DNA from: Brevundimonas vesicularis
Lineage (GTDB): Bacteria > Pseudomonadota > Alphaproteobacteria > Caulobacterales > Caulobacteraceae
DNA: 64,000 nt
Direction: 5' to 3'
NCBI RefSeq assembly: GCF_027886425.1
Contig: NZ_CP115671.1
Location: 2,170,001 to 2,234,000 of the forward strand
In this document: positions 9,328-16,980 of the stretch, in pieces
Layout of the letters: each line of letters begins with the position of its first letter
How positions within the stretch are numbered: the stretch's first letter is position 1
Notes under the pieces: generated by a model
What the model was told of the DNA's origin: nothing
The model's input: only the letters and a program-made list of their open reading frames with translations
Database searches by the model: none
Program-made: the position numbers and the translations under genes

Positions 9328-9756
9328 CTAGCGGCGCCGGTATTTTGCGAGCAGTCGATCGCGCGCGGCGTTGACGCGCGCCGCCAGCCCCTCCGTGCCG
9401 CCCTGATCGGGATGGGCGCGGGCCATGGCGCGTTTCCAAGCCGCGCGGATTTCCGTCTCGGTCGCGGCTGGCCCGACGCCCAGCACGGCGCGGGCGTCAG
9501 CCTCGCTGATGGATTCGGATCGGATGACCGGCCGCATGCGGGAGGACCAGGCCAGATAGAGTCCTGCCCCAGCCAACGCCGCCGCCGTCAGCCACGATCC
9601 ACGAAACGCCGCCAGCGCGCCGCCCGCCAGCAGCACCGCGCCCAGCAGGGTCGCTGTCACGCGCCAGTGAGCGCGTCCGCGTCGCTCGGTCTGCCGGCCC
9701 AGCCGCACTAGCGCCCAAACGGCGATCGCCGCCAGGGCCAGCCAGATCAAACCCAT
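9328..9756 (-). CDS. Small membrane protein with C-terminal J-domain
   Basis: 142 residues. Hydrophobic segments at about residues 2-16 and 36-70 are followed by a short DnaJ-like domain of about 55 residues (SEADARAVLGVGPAATETEIR onward) with the HPD motif in ARAHPDQGG that stimulates Hsp70 ATPase activity. So it is a membrane-anchored co-chaperone that would recruit DnaK to the inner membrane; clients are unknown. It begins 7 bases after the mipZ stop, so the two are probably cotranscribed, a link to division or polarity that is inference only. Confidence 0.85.
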   Translation of the reverse strand: MGLIWLALAAIAVWALVRLGRQTERRGRAHWRVTATLLGAVLLAGGALAAFRGSWLTAAALAGAGLYLAWSSRMRPVIRSESISEADARAVLGVGPAATETEIRAAWKRAMARAHPDQGGTEGLAARVNAARDRLLAKYRRR

Positions 9757-9763
9757 CAGGCGA

Positions 9764-10600
9764 TCAGGCCGCCACGTCCAAAGGGCTCAGCACCTGCTCC
9801 AGGCCCATCGCCATCATCAGATTGCGCATCTCCTGGCGCGCAGCGACGTGGGCCAGGGACACCGCGACCGGCCGGATCTCGTTCGACAGGTCGGCCACCG
9901 TCAGGCCGAACGGGAACAGCTCGCGATAGATGACCCGGTCGCGCAGGCCCGGACCGACGCGGAAGCCGACGCGTTTGGCCAGCTTGGTCATCCGTTCTTC
10001 CAGACGCTTGCGGTTGCGGGCCTCCGCGACGGCGAGGCGATTGGTGACCACCAGCCAGTCGATCGTGGCGTGACGGCCCTGGGCGATGGCGCGCTGCTTG
10101 CGCGCCTCCCAGACGCTCTCGGAATAGATGGAGGGCTTCAGCAGCTCCAGGTTGACCGGATCGACATCGCCCAGCAGATCGAAATCGACGAAGCTGTCGT
10201 TCATCGGCGTCACGATCTGATCGGCGCGGGCGTGGGCGGCGTTCGAAACGGCCGTGTCGCCGCCGGGCGTGTCGATCAGGATGCAATCGACGCCCCGCGC
10301 CGACGCCTCATCGAAAGCGCGCTCGAAGGTGGCGATCTGTTCGGCCACGTCCGCCTTGGCCAAGGCCTTGCCGTCGCCCATGTCAGGAATGAACGGCTGG
10401 GGCAGATCGTGCCCGTTCGCGGCCAGCCAGGCCAGACGATTGTGGAAGAAACGCTGCATCGAGCGCTGGCGCAGGTCCAGATCGATGATCGCCACCGAGC
10501 GCCCGGCGTGCAGCAGGCCGGTCACGATGTGGATGGCCAGGGTGGACTTGCCCGCCCCGCCCTTTTCGTTGCCGAGGACGATCACATGCGGCTGCGTCAT
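9764..10600 (-). CDS. mipZ: Division plane positioning ATPase MipZ
   Basis: 278 residues, the length of Caulobacter MipZ. In that system MipZ forms a bipolar gradient on ParB-parS and inhibits FtsZ assembly away from midcell. It is a ParA/MinD-type ATPase: deviant Walker A NEKGGAGKSTLAIH with both lysines near residue 15, the IIDLDLRQRSMQRFF segment, and the Walker B region CILIDTPGGD. The start ATG 10600 gives the expected MTQPHVIVLGNEKGG beginning. Its presence is one of the best taxonomic clues to Caulobacterales or related alphaproteobacteria. Confidence 0.94.
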   Translation of the reverse strand: MTQPHVIVLGNEKGGAGKSTLAIHIVTGLLHAGRSVAIIDLDLRQRSMQRFFHNRLAWLAANGHDLPQPFIPDMGDGKALAKADVAEQIATFERAFDEASARGVDCILIDTPGGDTAVSNAAHARADQIVTPMNDSFVDFDLLGDVDPVNLELLKPSIYSESVWEARKQRAIAQGRHATIDWLVVTNRLAVAEARNRKRLEERMTKLAKRVGFRVGPGLRDRVIYRELFPFGLTVADLSNEIRPVAVSLAHVAARQEMRNLMMAMGLEQVLSPLDVAA

Positions 10601-10729
10601 TCGAGGGAATCCTCTGTGCCGACCGCGCGACTCAGACTGCGCGGTCCTAGGTCCGGCGAGACTCGGCCTCAACGGGCCAAACGTCAACGGAACCTTAACG
10701 CAGACCTGTGGACGGCGAACCGGGGTCGG

Positions 10730-11389
10730 TCAGCTGTTGCGCGCGCACCAAGCGTCGGCGACAGCGGCGGAGCGGCATACCGCAGCGGCGGTTTCGGTCG
10801 AGACCGGCCCGACCTTCAGCCGCGTCAGCCGACGGCCGTTGACCTCGACCTCCTGATAGATCGGCGACAATCCCGACAGGTCTGACGTAGCCTTCATCCG
10901 ATCCCAAGCCAGACGCGCGCCGGCCGCACTGGAATAGGCGCCCAGTTGGATTGTTCGCCCGGTTTCCCGCGTCGCCGGAAGGCTGGCGGGACGCAACACC
11001 GGCGCCTGAACCCGCGAGATCGCCTCATCCGCAACGGCTTTCACGACCGCCGGCGAGGCAGCCCGTACAACCGCGTCGCGCAGCCCGGTATCCTCACCGA
11101 CGGGGCGCAGACCCGCCTGAACGTCACGAGCGTCCCACATGGCGTGAGGATCCATGACCGCCACCTTGACCGGCGTGAAGCGCACAGGCCGCAGTCCGGC
11201 CTTTTCAGCCACGGCATGCCGGGTTTCGCGATCGCGGGCCGATAGCGGAATGTTGATCGACGCGACGTTGTCGGCCATCGCGCTGAACCGATGGGGATCG
11301 CTGTCCACCGCGCCACAACCGGCGACGGCTAGGCTGCTGGCGAAAGCCAGGGCGATCAGAACTGGACGGGTCGCTTCTGCGGGCGTCAT
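10730..11389 (-). CDS. Lipoprotein with C-terminal SPOR domain
   Basis: About 219 residues. Signal peptide with lipobox LAVAGC at roughly residues 20-25, so it should be lipidated and face the periplasm. The last 75 residues form a SPOR domain (TIQLGAYSSAAGARLAWDRM through LTRLKVGPVSTETAAAVC), which binds denuded glycan strands at division sites. The middle region is not recognised. It lies just upstream of mipZ on the same strand, which fits a role around division. ATG 11389 is preferred for a compact signal peptide; ATG 11401 is also possible. It is divergent from panC. Confidence 0.82.
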   Translation of the reverse strand: MTPAEATRPVLIALAFASSLAVAGCGAVDSDPHRFSAMADNVASINIPLSARDRETRHAVAEKAGLRPVRFTPVKVAVMDPHAMWDARDVQAGLRPVGEDTGLRDAVVRAASPAVVKAVADEAISRVQAPVLRPASLPATRETGRTIQLGAYSSAAGARLAWDRMKATSDLSGLSPIYQEVEVNGRRLTRLKVGPVSTETAAAVCRSAAVADAWCARNS

Positions 11390-11464
11390 AAGCACGACCA
11401 TAGAGCCCAGACTTTGCGGTCTGGTGCATCAACAGGCTTAAGCGGAGAGGTTAATCGCTTCATC

Positions 11465-12325
11465 ATGATAGACGCCGCCCCCCTCCCCGTCGTCCGCACC
11501 GTCGCCGACCTGCGGGCGATCGTCCGGGACTGGAAACGTCAAGGCCTGAGCGTCGGCATGGTTCCGACCATGGGCGCCCTGCATGAAGGCCACCTGACCC
11601 TGGTGCGCGAGGCCGCACGCCGCACCGACCGCGTCGTCGCCTCCAACTTCGTCAATCCGACCCAGTTCGCGGCGCATGAGGATCTGGCCAAATATCCCCG
11701 TCAGCAGGAGGAAGACGCCCGTCTGCTGTCCGGCGCCGGCTGCCATCTGATGTTCGCGCCCTCAGCCGACGCGATGTATCCGGAAGGCTTCGCGACAACC
11801 GTCGCCGTCGCCGGCCCGGCGCTGGGTCTGGAAGGCGACTTCCGGCCGCAGATGTTCGGCGGGGTCGCCCTGGTCGTCACCAAGCTGTTCAACCAGGTCC
11901 AGCCCGATGTCGCGGTCTTCGGCGAGAAGGACTACCAACAGCTGATGGTCGTTCGTCGGTTCGTGCGCGACCTGGACCTGCCGGTCGAGATCGTCGGCGC
12001 GCCGACGGAGCGGGATGGCTGGGGCCTGGCCCTGTCGTCACGCAACGCCTACCTGTCGGAGACTGAGCTTGAGACCGCGCGCCGGCTGAACGGCATTCTG
12101 GCGGAGGCTGGCGTCCATGCCTCAAGCGGCCGCCCCCTGCCAGGCGTCGAGCGTGAAGCCTATGCCGCCCTTCTAAAAGCCGGGTTTGATCGGGTCGATT
12201 ACGTCGCCATCCGTCACGCAGAGGACCTGACGCCGTTCCGCAACGACATCGTCGACGCCCCCGCCCGTATCCTGGCCGCCGTCTGGCTGGGCAAGACGCG
12301 CCTGATCGACAATATGGCGGTCTGA
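11465..12325 (+). CDS. panC: Pantothenate synthetase
   Basis: 286 residues. Joins pantoate and beta-alanine with ATP to make pantothenate, the precursor of CoA and of the ACP prosthetic group. Visible marks: MVPTMGALHEGHLTLV (ATP-binding HIGH-type motif), NPTQFAAHEDLAKYPR, FGEKDYQQL and the RDGWGLALSSRN region corresponding to KMSKS. ATG 11465 follows an AGGAG-like stretch (gcggagagg). No panB is next to it. A perfect hairpin directly after the stop separates it from the convergent chorismate mutase gene. Confidence 0.96.
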   Translation: MIDAAPLPVVRTVADLRAIVRDWKRQGLSVGMVPTMGALHEGHLTLVREAARRTDRVVASNFVNPTQFAAHEDLAKYPRQQEEDARLLSGAGCHLMFAPSADAMYPEGFATTVAVAGPALGLEGDFRPQMFGGVALVVTKLFNQVQPDVAVFGEKDYQQLMVVRRFVRDLDLPVEIVGAPTERDGWGLALSSRNAYLSETELETARRLNGILAEAGVHASSGRPLPGVEREAYAALLKAGFDRVDYVAIRHAEDLTPFRNDIVDAPARILAAVWLGKTRLIDNMAV

Positions 12326-12331
12326 AACGAT

Positions 12332-12364
12332 CAGGGCCGCATCCGTTCGCCGGATGCGGCCCTG
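12332..12364. terminator. Bidirectional hairpin between panC and chorismate mutase gene
   Basis: Perfect 14-bp stem CAGGGCCGCATCCG / CGGATGCGGCCCTG with a 5-base loop, between two convergent stop codons. It lacks a strong T-run, so it may act as a weak terminator or a transcript-end stabiliser in both directions. Confidence 0.65.
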
Positions 12365-12369
12365 TCAGA

Positions 12370-13128
12370 TCAGCCGATCGCGCCGACGCAGCCCTCTGCG
12401 TCGCCCGGCGCCAGATCGGCGTCGGTCAGGGCGATGGTCCAGCCGTGATGCGTGTTCAGGCCCCAGCGGCGGGCGCCGCCGCCATCGCCGGCGTCTCCAC
12501 CCGCCGTGACCACCACGCGTCGGCCCTTGGGCAGAGCCGGCGGATCGATCTTTCCGACCGCCAGAGACGTCGGGGTCTCGCCGCCGTAGCCGTCGAACAC
12601 GCTCAGCATCGACCATTCGCGGCGCAGACCCATCCACCAGGCGTCCTCGGTATTGATCGCCAGCACGGCGATCCCGTGGCCCTCGGCGGCGAAAGCCAGG
12701 GCCCTTTGCGGATCGCGCACCATCTTGATGTCGGCGGCGGCCCCGAAACGCAGGCGCGCGCCGTCATAGGCGCGGGTCGGTTCGATTGGGGCCCAGACCT
12801 GGACCTGAAGCCGGCCTTGGCGCGCCAGGCCCCACCCGACAATCTCGCGCCACAGATGCTCGACTGCCTCGGCGTTCTCGGGCTTGGCCTGCTTCAGCAT
12901 ACGCGAGAGGACGGCTTGTTCGCGATCGGGACGCAGCTTGGTGTGCGGTCCCGTGGGCGCATCCTTGGCGCGGCCGACGGTGGCGGCGATGGCCAGGCGT
13001 TGCTCGAACAGAGCCAGGATCTGGTCGTCGATGCCGTCGATTTCGGCGCGCAAGGCGGCCAGCGCCTGCTGTTCGGGGGTCAGGTCGGCCATGTCAGGCC
13101 AGACTTGCTGAAGGTTGGTATGGGGCAT
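12370..13128 (-). CDS. Chorismate mutase (AroQ-type domain) with unassigned C-terminal half
   Basis: 252 residues. The N-terminal half is an all-helical AroQ-type chorismate mutase: LRAEIDGIDDQILALFEQR, RAKDAPTG and the helix ending in WREIVGWGL. It would convert chorismate to prephenate. From about residue 100 an extra domain (QVQVWAPIEPTRAYDGARLRF onward) follows that I do not recognise as a dehydratase, dehydrogenase or ACT domain. The gene is downstream of prephenate dehydratase but separated by 282 bases holding a promoter-like sequence and a Phe/Tyr-rich leader frame. The start may be ATG 13128 or ATG 13092. Confidence 0.8.
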   Translation of the reverse strand: MPHTNLQQVWPDMADLTPEQQALAALRAEIDGIDDQILALFEQRLAIAATVGRAKDAPTGPHTKLRPDREQAVLSRMLKQAKPENAEAVEHLWREIVGWGLARQGRLQVQVWAPIEPTRAYDGARLRFGAAADIKMVRDPQRALAFAAEGHGIAVLAINTEDAWWMGLRREWSMLSVFDGYGGETPTSLAVGKIDPPALPKGRRVVVTAGGDAGDGGGARRWGLNTHHGWTIALTDADLAPGDAEGCVGAIG

Positions 13129-13178
13129 GGAAAAGGGCTTTCGGCATTCTGAGATTCGATATGTGCAGGGGCGTACAG

Positions 13179-13197
13179 CCGCTCTGGTTCAGAGCGG
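13179..13197 (-). promoter_or_regulatory. Hairpin between leader peptide and chorismate mutase start
   Basis: Perfect 8-bp stem CCGCTCTG / CAGAGCGG with a 3-base loop, 40 bases after the leader stop and 50 before the gene start. It has no U-run. Just upstream, CCGGCG (about 13199-13204) can pair with CGCCGG at the end of the leader frame, which gives a possible alternative fold that would depend on ribosome position. Confidence 0.45.
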
Positions 13198-13237
13198 TCG
13201 CCGGTGAAGCAGTCAGGGACGGAGTGCGCCCGACGCC

Positions 13238-13339
13238 TCAGCCGGCGTATCGAAAGCCGTAAAAGCCGTAGCCGAAATAGAGGCCGGAAACCGCGCGCGA
13301 ACGGTCGAAAGAAACAGAAAGAGCGCGCAGGCGGGACAT
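13238..13339 (-). CDS. Putative Phe/Tyr-rich leader peptide of the chorismate mutase gene
   Basis: A 33-codon frame from ATG 13339 to TGA 13238, too short for routine gene calling. Its last 15 residues are GLYFGYGFYGFRYAG: three Phe and four Tyr within eleven positions (residues 21-31), just before the stop. This is the layout of attenuation leader peptides, where ribosome stalling at codons of the pathway end products controls a downstream hairpin. The next gene makes prephenate, precursor of exactly Phe and Tyr. A promoter-like sequence precedes it (13385-13414) and a hairpin follows (13179-13197). The ribosome-binding site is weak (GGAACCGGACC before ATG). What I see is the composition and order of parts; regulation is inferred. 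Confidence 0.6.
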   Translation of the reverse strand: MSRLRALSVSFDRSRAVSGLYFGYGFYGFRYAG

Positions 13340-13384
13340 GGTCCGGTTCCGGTTTATGCGGATTGTCTTGCGATCCGTGGGTGT

Positions 13385-13414
13385 CTTAAGGACGCAAAGA
13401 CCGTGCGCCGTCAA
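13385..13414 (-). promoter_or_regulatory. Candidate promoter for the leader / chorismate mutase transcript
   Basis: TTGACG (13414-13409) and CTTAAG (13390-13385) with an 18-base spacer; the -35 element overlaps the stop codon of the prephenate dehydratase gene. It lies 46 bases before the leader ATG. The -35 is strong, the -10 only fair. Confidence 0.4.
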
Positions 13415-13986
13415 CCCTCAGGGAAGCTCAACAGGACAAAACGCGTCTGATTATCGCCGGAATCCTGCAAGTCGTTGCGCAGGATCGACAGGCCGTACAC
13501 CTCGGCGGCGCCCATCGGGGCGATGGCCGCCCGTGTCGGATCGCCCGCTTCTGCCACATCGCGCGCCGCGCCTGCGGTATCGAAATGCTCGACAACCTCG
13601 ACATTCAAACCGGCCAGCGTGTCCTTGCATTGGGCCAGGGCGATGGGGTGGCTCTCGACCGTGCGGATATCGGACAGACGCGCGCCGTCGATCGCCATCA
13701 GCGCATGACGGATCGGCCGCCAGACCTGGGCGACGGGCTCCACGCCAAGCGCACCGACCAGCGTCGCCGCCGGTTCGACCACGCCGATGGTCGAGTTCTC
13801 GACCGGTATCAGGGCGCAACCGCAGTCGCCGGCGCGCAGCGCATCCAGCGCCTGGGCGAAAGTTTCGAACGCCACAGCCTCGTCCCACGGACGCAAGGCC
13901 AGACAAGCCTCATGGCTGAACGATCCGGGCGCGCCCTGATAGGCGACCCGTCCAGGCTTCTCCTCAGTTGGAGCCGCTACTTGCAT
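13411..13986 (-). CDS. pheA: Prephenate dehydratase without ACT domain
   Basis: 191 residues, catalytic domain only. Converts prephenate to phenylpyruvate for phenylalanine synthesis. Motifs: VAYQGAPGSFSHEA at the start, LIPVENSTIGVVEPAATL, RHALMAIDG, ESHPIALAQC and the catalytic Thr-Arg-Phe of DNQTRFVLL near the C-terminus. Most bacterial enzymes carry about 80 further residues with an ACT domain that binds Phe for feedback inhibition; here the protein ends right after the catalytic TRF segment. ATG 13986 has a good GAGGGAG ribosome-binding site. It follows the DAHP synthase gene by 90 bases on the same strand. Confidence 0.92.
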   Translation of the reverse strand: MQVAAPTEEKPGRVAYQGAPGSFSHEACLALRPWDEAVAFETFAQALDALRAGDCGCALIPVENSTIGVVEPAATLVGALGVEPVAQVWRPIRHALMAIDGARLSDIRTVESHPIALAQCKDTLAGLNVEVVEHFDTAGAARDVAEAGDPTRAAIAPMGAAEVYGLSILRNDLQDSGDNQTRFVLLSFPEG

Positions 13987-14076
13987 CGATCACTCCCTCG
14001 ATCTCGGATCGATCTGGCGCTGCCTCGGTGGCGTCACCATGACCGGATCGGCCCGCATTTGGGGCACTGACGACGG

Positions 14077-15447
14077 CTAGGCCGCCGCCGACTGCGCCAC
14101 CCGCCCGGCCTTCAGCCGTTCCGCCACCAGGAAGGCCAACTCCAACGCCTGGTCGGCGTTCAGGCGCGGGTCGCAGTGGGTGTGATAGCGGTTGGACAGA
14201 TCGTCCTCGGTCACCGCCTGGGCGCCGCCGATGCATTCGGTGACATTCTGGCCGGTCATTTCCAGGTGGACGCCGCCGGGGTGGACGCCTTCCGCCTCGG
14301 CCACATCGATGAAGGTCCGGACTTCGCCCAGGATGCGGTCGAACGGCCGAGTCTTGTAGCCGTTGCCGGCCTTGAGCGTATTGCCGTGCATAGGGTCGAT
14401 GGACCAGATGACCTTGCGGCCCGAAGCTTTCACTTCGCGCATCAGCTTGGGCAGGCGCTCGCCCACCTTGTCGTGACCGAAGCGTCCGATCAGCGTCAGG
14501 CGACCCGAGACATTGTCCGGGTTCAGGGCGTCGATCAGCGGCAGCAGGTCGTCGGCGGTCATGGTCGGCCCGCACTTCACGCCGATCGGGTTCTTGATCC
14601 CCTTCATGAACTCGACGTGGGCGCCGTCCAGCTGACGCGTGCGCTCGCCGATCCACAGCATGTGGGCTGAGGTGTCGAACCATTCGCCGGAACCGCCATC
14701 CAGACGCGTCAGGGCGCTTTCGACGTTGAGCAGCAGGGCCTCGTGGCTGGTGAAGACCTCGACCCGGCTGAGGTCCGGATGGGTCTCTGGCGTGACGCCG
14801 ACCGCCTCCATGAAGGCCAGGGCCTCGGTGATCTTGTCGGCCAGCTCGCGGTACTGGGCGCCGGCGGCATTGTCTCCGGCGAAGCCCAGGGTCCAGCGAT
14901 GGATGTTGTACAGGTCGGCATAGCCGCCGCCCGCGAAGGCCCGCAGCAGGTTCAGCGTCGAGGCCGACTGGTTGTAGGCGCGGATCAGACGCTGCGGATC
15001 GGGCGCGCGCTCCTCGGCCGTGAAGCCCATGCCGTTGATGATGTCGCCGCGATAGCTGGGCAGTTCGACGCCGTCGATCTCTTCCAATGGCGACGAGCGG
15101 GGCTTGGCGAACTGGCCCGCGATCCGCCCCACCTTCACCACCGGCTTGCGTCCGGCGAAGGTCAAGACGACCGCCATCTGAAGGATCAGGCGGAAGGTGT
15201 CGCGGATATTGTCGGTCGAGAACTCCTTGAAGCTCTCGGCGCAGTCGCCGCCCTGCAGGAGGAAGGCGTCGCCCCGCTCGACCTGGGCCAGCTTCGACGT
15301 CAGGCGCCGCGCTTCGCCGGCGAAGACCAGCGGCGGCAAGGCGCGCAGCTCGTCTTCCACCCGCGCGAGGGCGGCAGGATCCGGATAGTCCGCCGGCATA
15401 TGCAGGGCGGTCTTGGTTCTCCAGCTTTCGGGTGTCCAGCGTGTCAT
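14077..15447 (-). CDS. Type II 3-deoxy-7-phosphoheptulonate (DAHP) synthase
   Basis: 456 residues, the usual size for the plant-like type II class, not the 350-residue type I. Condenses phosphoenolpyruvate and erythrose 4-phosphate, the first shikimate-pathway step. Marks: [36 protein letters not shown]-like [38 protein letters not shown] and [14 protein letters not shown]. Placed before prephenate dehydratase, so the entry and exit steps of Phe synthesis lie together. No ribosome-binding site is visible before ATG 15447; a promoter-like TATTCT ends 6 bases before it, so the transcript could be leaderless. Confidence 0.95.
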   Translation of the reverse strand: MTRWTPESWRTKTALHMPADYPDPAALARVEDELRALPPLVFAGEARRLTSKLAQVERGDAFLLQGGDCAESFKEFSTDNIRDTFRLILQMAVVLTFAGRKPVVKVGRIAGQFAKPRSSPLEEIDGVELPSYRGDIINGMGFTAEERAPDPQRLIRAYNQSASTLNLLRAFAGGGYADLYNIHRWTLGFAGDNAAGAQYRELADKITEALAFMEAVGVTPETHPDLSRVEVFTSHEALLLNVESALTRLDGGSGEWFDTSAHMLWIGERTRQLDGAHVEFMKGIKNPIGVKCGPTMTADDLLPLIDALNPDNVSGRLTLIGRFGHDKVGERLPKLMREVKASGRKVIWSIDPMHGNTLKAGNGYKTRPFDRILGEVRTFIDVAEAEGVHPGGVHLEMTGQNVTECIGGAQAVTEDDLSNRYHTHCDPRLNADQALELAFLVAERLKAGRVAQSAAA

Positions 15448-15454
15448 CGCGCAA

Positions 15455-15476
15455 GAATAGGACTTCGCGCCTATTC
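15455..15476 (-). promoter_or_regulatory. Inverted repeat at the DAHP synthase promoter/start
   Basis: GAATAGG / CCTATTC, a perfect 7-bp inverted repeat with an 8-base centre, ending 7 bases before the DAHP synthase ATG. It overlaps a possible -10 (TATTCT) with TTGTTT 18 bases upstream. It may be an operator or a short 5' hairpin. Confidence 0.4.
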
Positions 15477-15513
15477 AAACAACGAAAAGCCAGGCGGATT
15501 TTGCCGCGAAATG

Positions 15514-15654
15514 TCAGTCTTCCGAAGAAGGCGACTTTTCCGCCGCAGCTTCGGCCTTGCGTTCAGCCTTCGCCGCCGCCTTCTCGGCCGCCTTCAGCGC
15601 TGCGGCGCGCTCGCGTTCCTGACGCTCAAAGCTGTAGTTGGGTTTGCGAGCCAT
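15514..15654 (-). CDS. Small basic Lys/Ala/Glu-rich protein (MARKPNYSFER family)
   Basis: 46 residues from ATG 15654. It begins MARKPNYSFERQERER and continues as a single predicted helix of alternating Ala, Lys and Glu, with an acidic, Ser-rich tail. I recall near-identical N-termini in many alphaproteobacterial small proteins of unknown function, which supports it as a real gene. No catalytic or binding motif is visible. It ends 66 bases before the DAHP synthase gene on the same strand and is divergent from the ROK kinase, with 243 bases between them in which I see no further gene. Confidence 0.7.
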   Translation of the reverse strand: MARKPNYSFERQERERAAALKAAEKAAAKAERKAEAAAEKSPSSED

Positions 15655-15897
15655 CGGCGTCCTCGTCTCATATCTTGATCTTGCGGTGAAGGTGGCGATG
15701 CATTGGGCCGGACGCAATCGCCAAATCCAGCACCATGCAAAAGCGGCTCACAGCAGTCTCTCCTTGCGCGTCAAAATCTTGGCGGCGGCGTCGAAGGCGA
15801 TGAACAGGCGGGCTAGAAGGGTCATGGGGTCTGAACGCTTGGCCCTATTCGATGTTCAGTCCCGCGAACCTTCGTCGCACCCGAAAGACAGGCGCCC

Positions 15898-16893
15898 ATG
15901 TCGACCCAACCCATCCTCCTCGGCGGTGTCGAAGCCGGCGGCACCAAGTTCATCTGCGGCGTCGCCGCCGCCGACGGCGTGATTGTCGACCAGATTCGTA
16001 TACCCACGACGTCGCCCGACGAGACGCTCGATGCGGTTGCAGCCTTCTTCGTCAACGCCCAGTCGAGGCACGGCCGGCTTTCTGCGCTGGCGATCGTCAG
16101 TTTCGGCCCTTTGTCCTTGAAACCGGACGCGCCGGATTTCGGCGCTATCACCAGCACGCCCAAGCCCGGCTGGAGCGACGTCAACCTGTTGGCCCATCTG
16201 CGCCGTTTCATCGATGTTCCAATGACGCTGGACACCGACGTGAACGGCGCGGCCGTGGGCGAACGCCTGTTCGGCAGCGGGCAAGGGCTGGAGAGCTTCT
16301 GCTACGTCACGGTCGGCACGGGCGTGGGGGTCGGGGTGATGATCGACGGCGCACCGCATGGCGGGGCGAACCATCCCGAAGCCGGTCATATCCGGCTGCC
16401 CCGCGCCAAGGGCGACGAGAGGTACTCGGGCACCTGTCCCTTCCACGGCGACTGCCTGGAAGGCCTGGCGAGCGGGCCGGCGCTGCAAGCGCGCTGGGGC
16501 GCGGCGGCAGAGACTTTTTCTCACGATCATCCGGCCTGGCCGATGGCGGCGGAGTATATCGCCGGTCTGTGCACCAACCTGACCTACACGCTGCGGCCGG
16601 AGCGAATCATCATCGGCGGCGGCGTGATGCAGCCGCACATGTACGATCTGGTCAGACAGGCGCTGGTGAGACAGCTCGGCGGCTATGACGCGAGCCTGCG
16701 GGATCTGGATACGAAGACCTACATCGCGGAGCCGACCGCGGGGGTGTCCGCCGGCCTTATCGGCGCATTGGCCCTCGCCTACCGTTCCGTCACGGGCGCG
16801 TGGCCCAAGGACTGGGCGACGCAAGGCCAGGATCAAATTGGATTGGAGATGGTGGACGCGACAGGGATTGAACCTGTGACCCCCTCGGTGTGA
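15898..16893 (+). CDS. ROK-family sugar kinase (fructokinase-like)
   Basis: 331 residues. Phosphorylates a hexose, probably fructose or a related sugar, with ATP. Motifs: the phosphate-binding GGVEAGGTKFICG at the N-terminus, DTDVNGAAVGE, TVGTGVGVGVMIDG, and the zinc-binding segment from GHIRLP to GTCPFHGDCLEGLASGPAL with the His and three Cys. The frame has no stop before 16891, so the last 15 codons are read through the complement of tRNA-Val; the tail beyond GAWPKDW is unlikely to be functional. Start ATG 15898. Confidence 0.9.
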   Translation: MSTQPILLGGVEAGGTKFICGVAAADGVIVDQIRIPTTSPDETLDAVAAFFVNAQSRHGRLSALAIVSFGPLSLKPDAPDFGAITSTPKPGWSDVNLLAHLRRFIDVPMTLDTDVNGAAVGERLFGSGQGLESFCYVTVGTGVGVGVMIDGAPHGGANHPEAGHIRLPRAKGDERYSGTCPFHGDCLEGLASGPALQARWGAAAETFSHDHPAWPMAAEYIAGLCTNLTYTLRPERIIIGGGVMQPHMYDLVRQALVRQLGGYDASLRDLDTKTYIAEPTAGVSAGLIGALALAYRSVTGAWPKDWATQGQDQIGLEMVDATGIEPVTPSV

Positions 16894-16924
16894 ACGAGGT
16901 GCTCTCCCGCTGAGCTACGCGTCC
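16850..16924 (-). tRNA. tRNA-Val (anticodon CAC)
   Basis: 75 bases with encoded CCA. Acceptor GGACGCG / CGCGTCC, D stem GCTC / GAGC, anticodon stem CCTCG / CGAGG with loop TTCACAC, T loop TTCAATC. All stems pair fully. The 3' half lies opposite the end of the convergent ROK kinase frame. Confidence 0.97.
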
Positions 16925-16980
16925 TTGCCTTGCGGAGGCGGCGACATAGCCCGGTCGCCGGCCCCGCGCAAGCGCCTGTT

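Noticed and set aside
13964..15478. A 504-codon open frame on the minus strand over the DAHP synthase gene
   Set aside because: It is shifted relative to the DAHP synthase frame, has Arg/Gly/Pro-rich nonsense composition typical of out-of-frame high-GC sequence, and no family motif.
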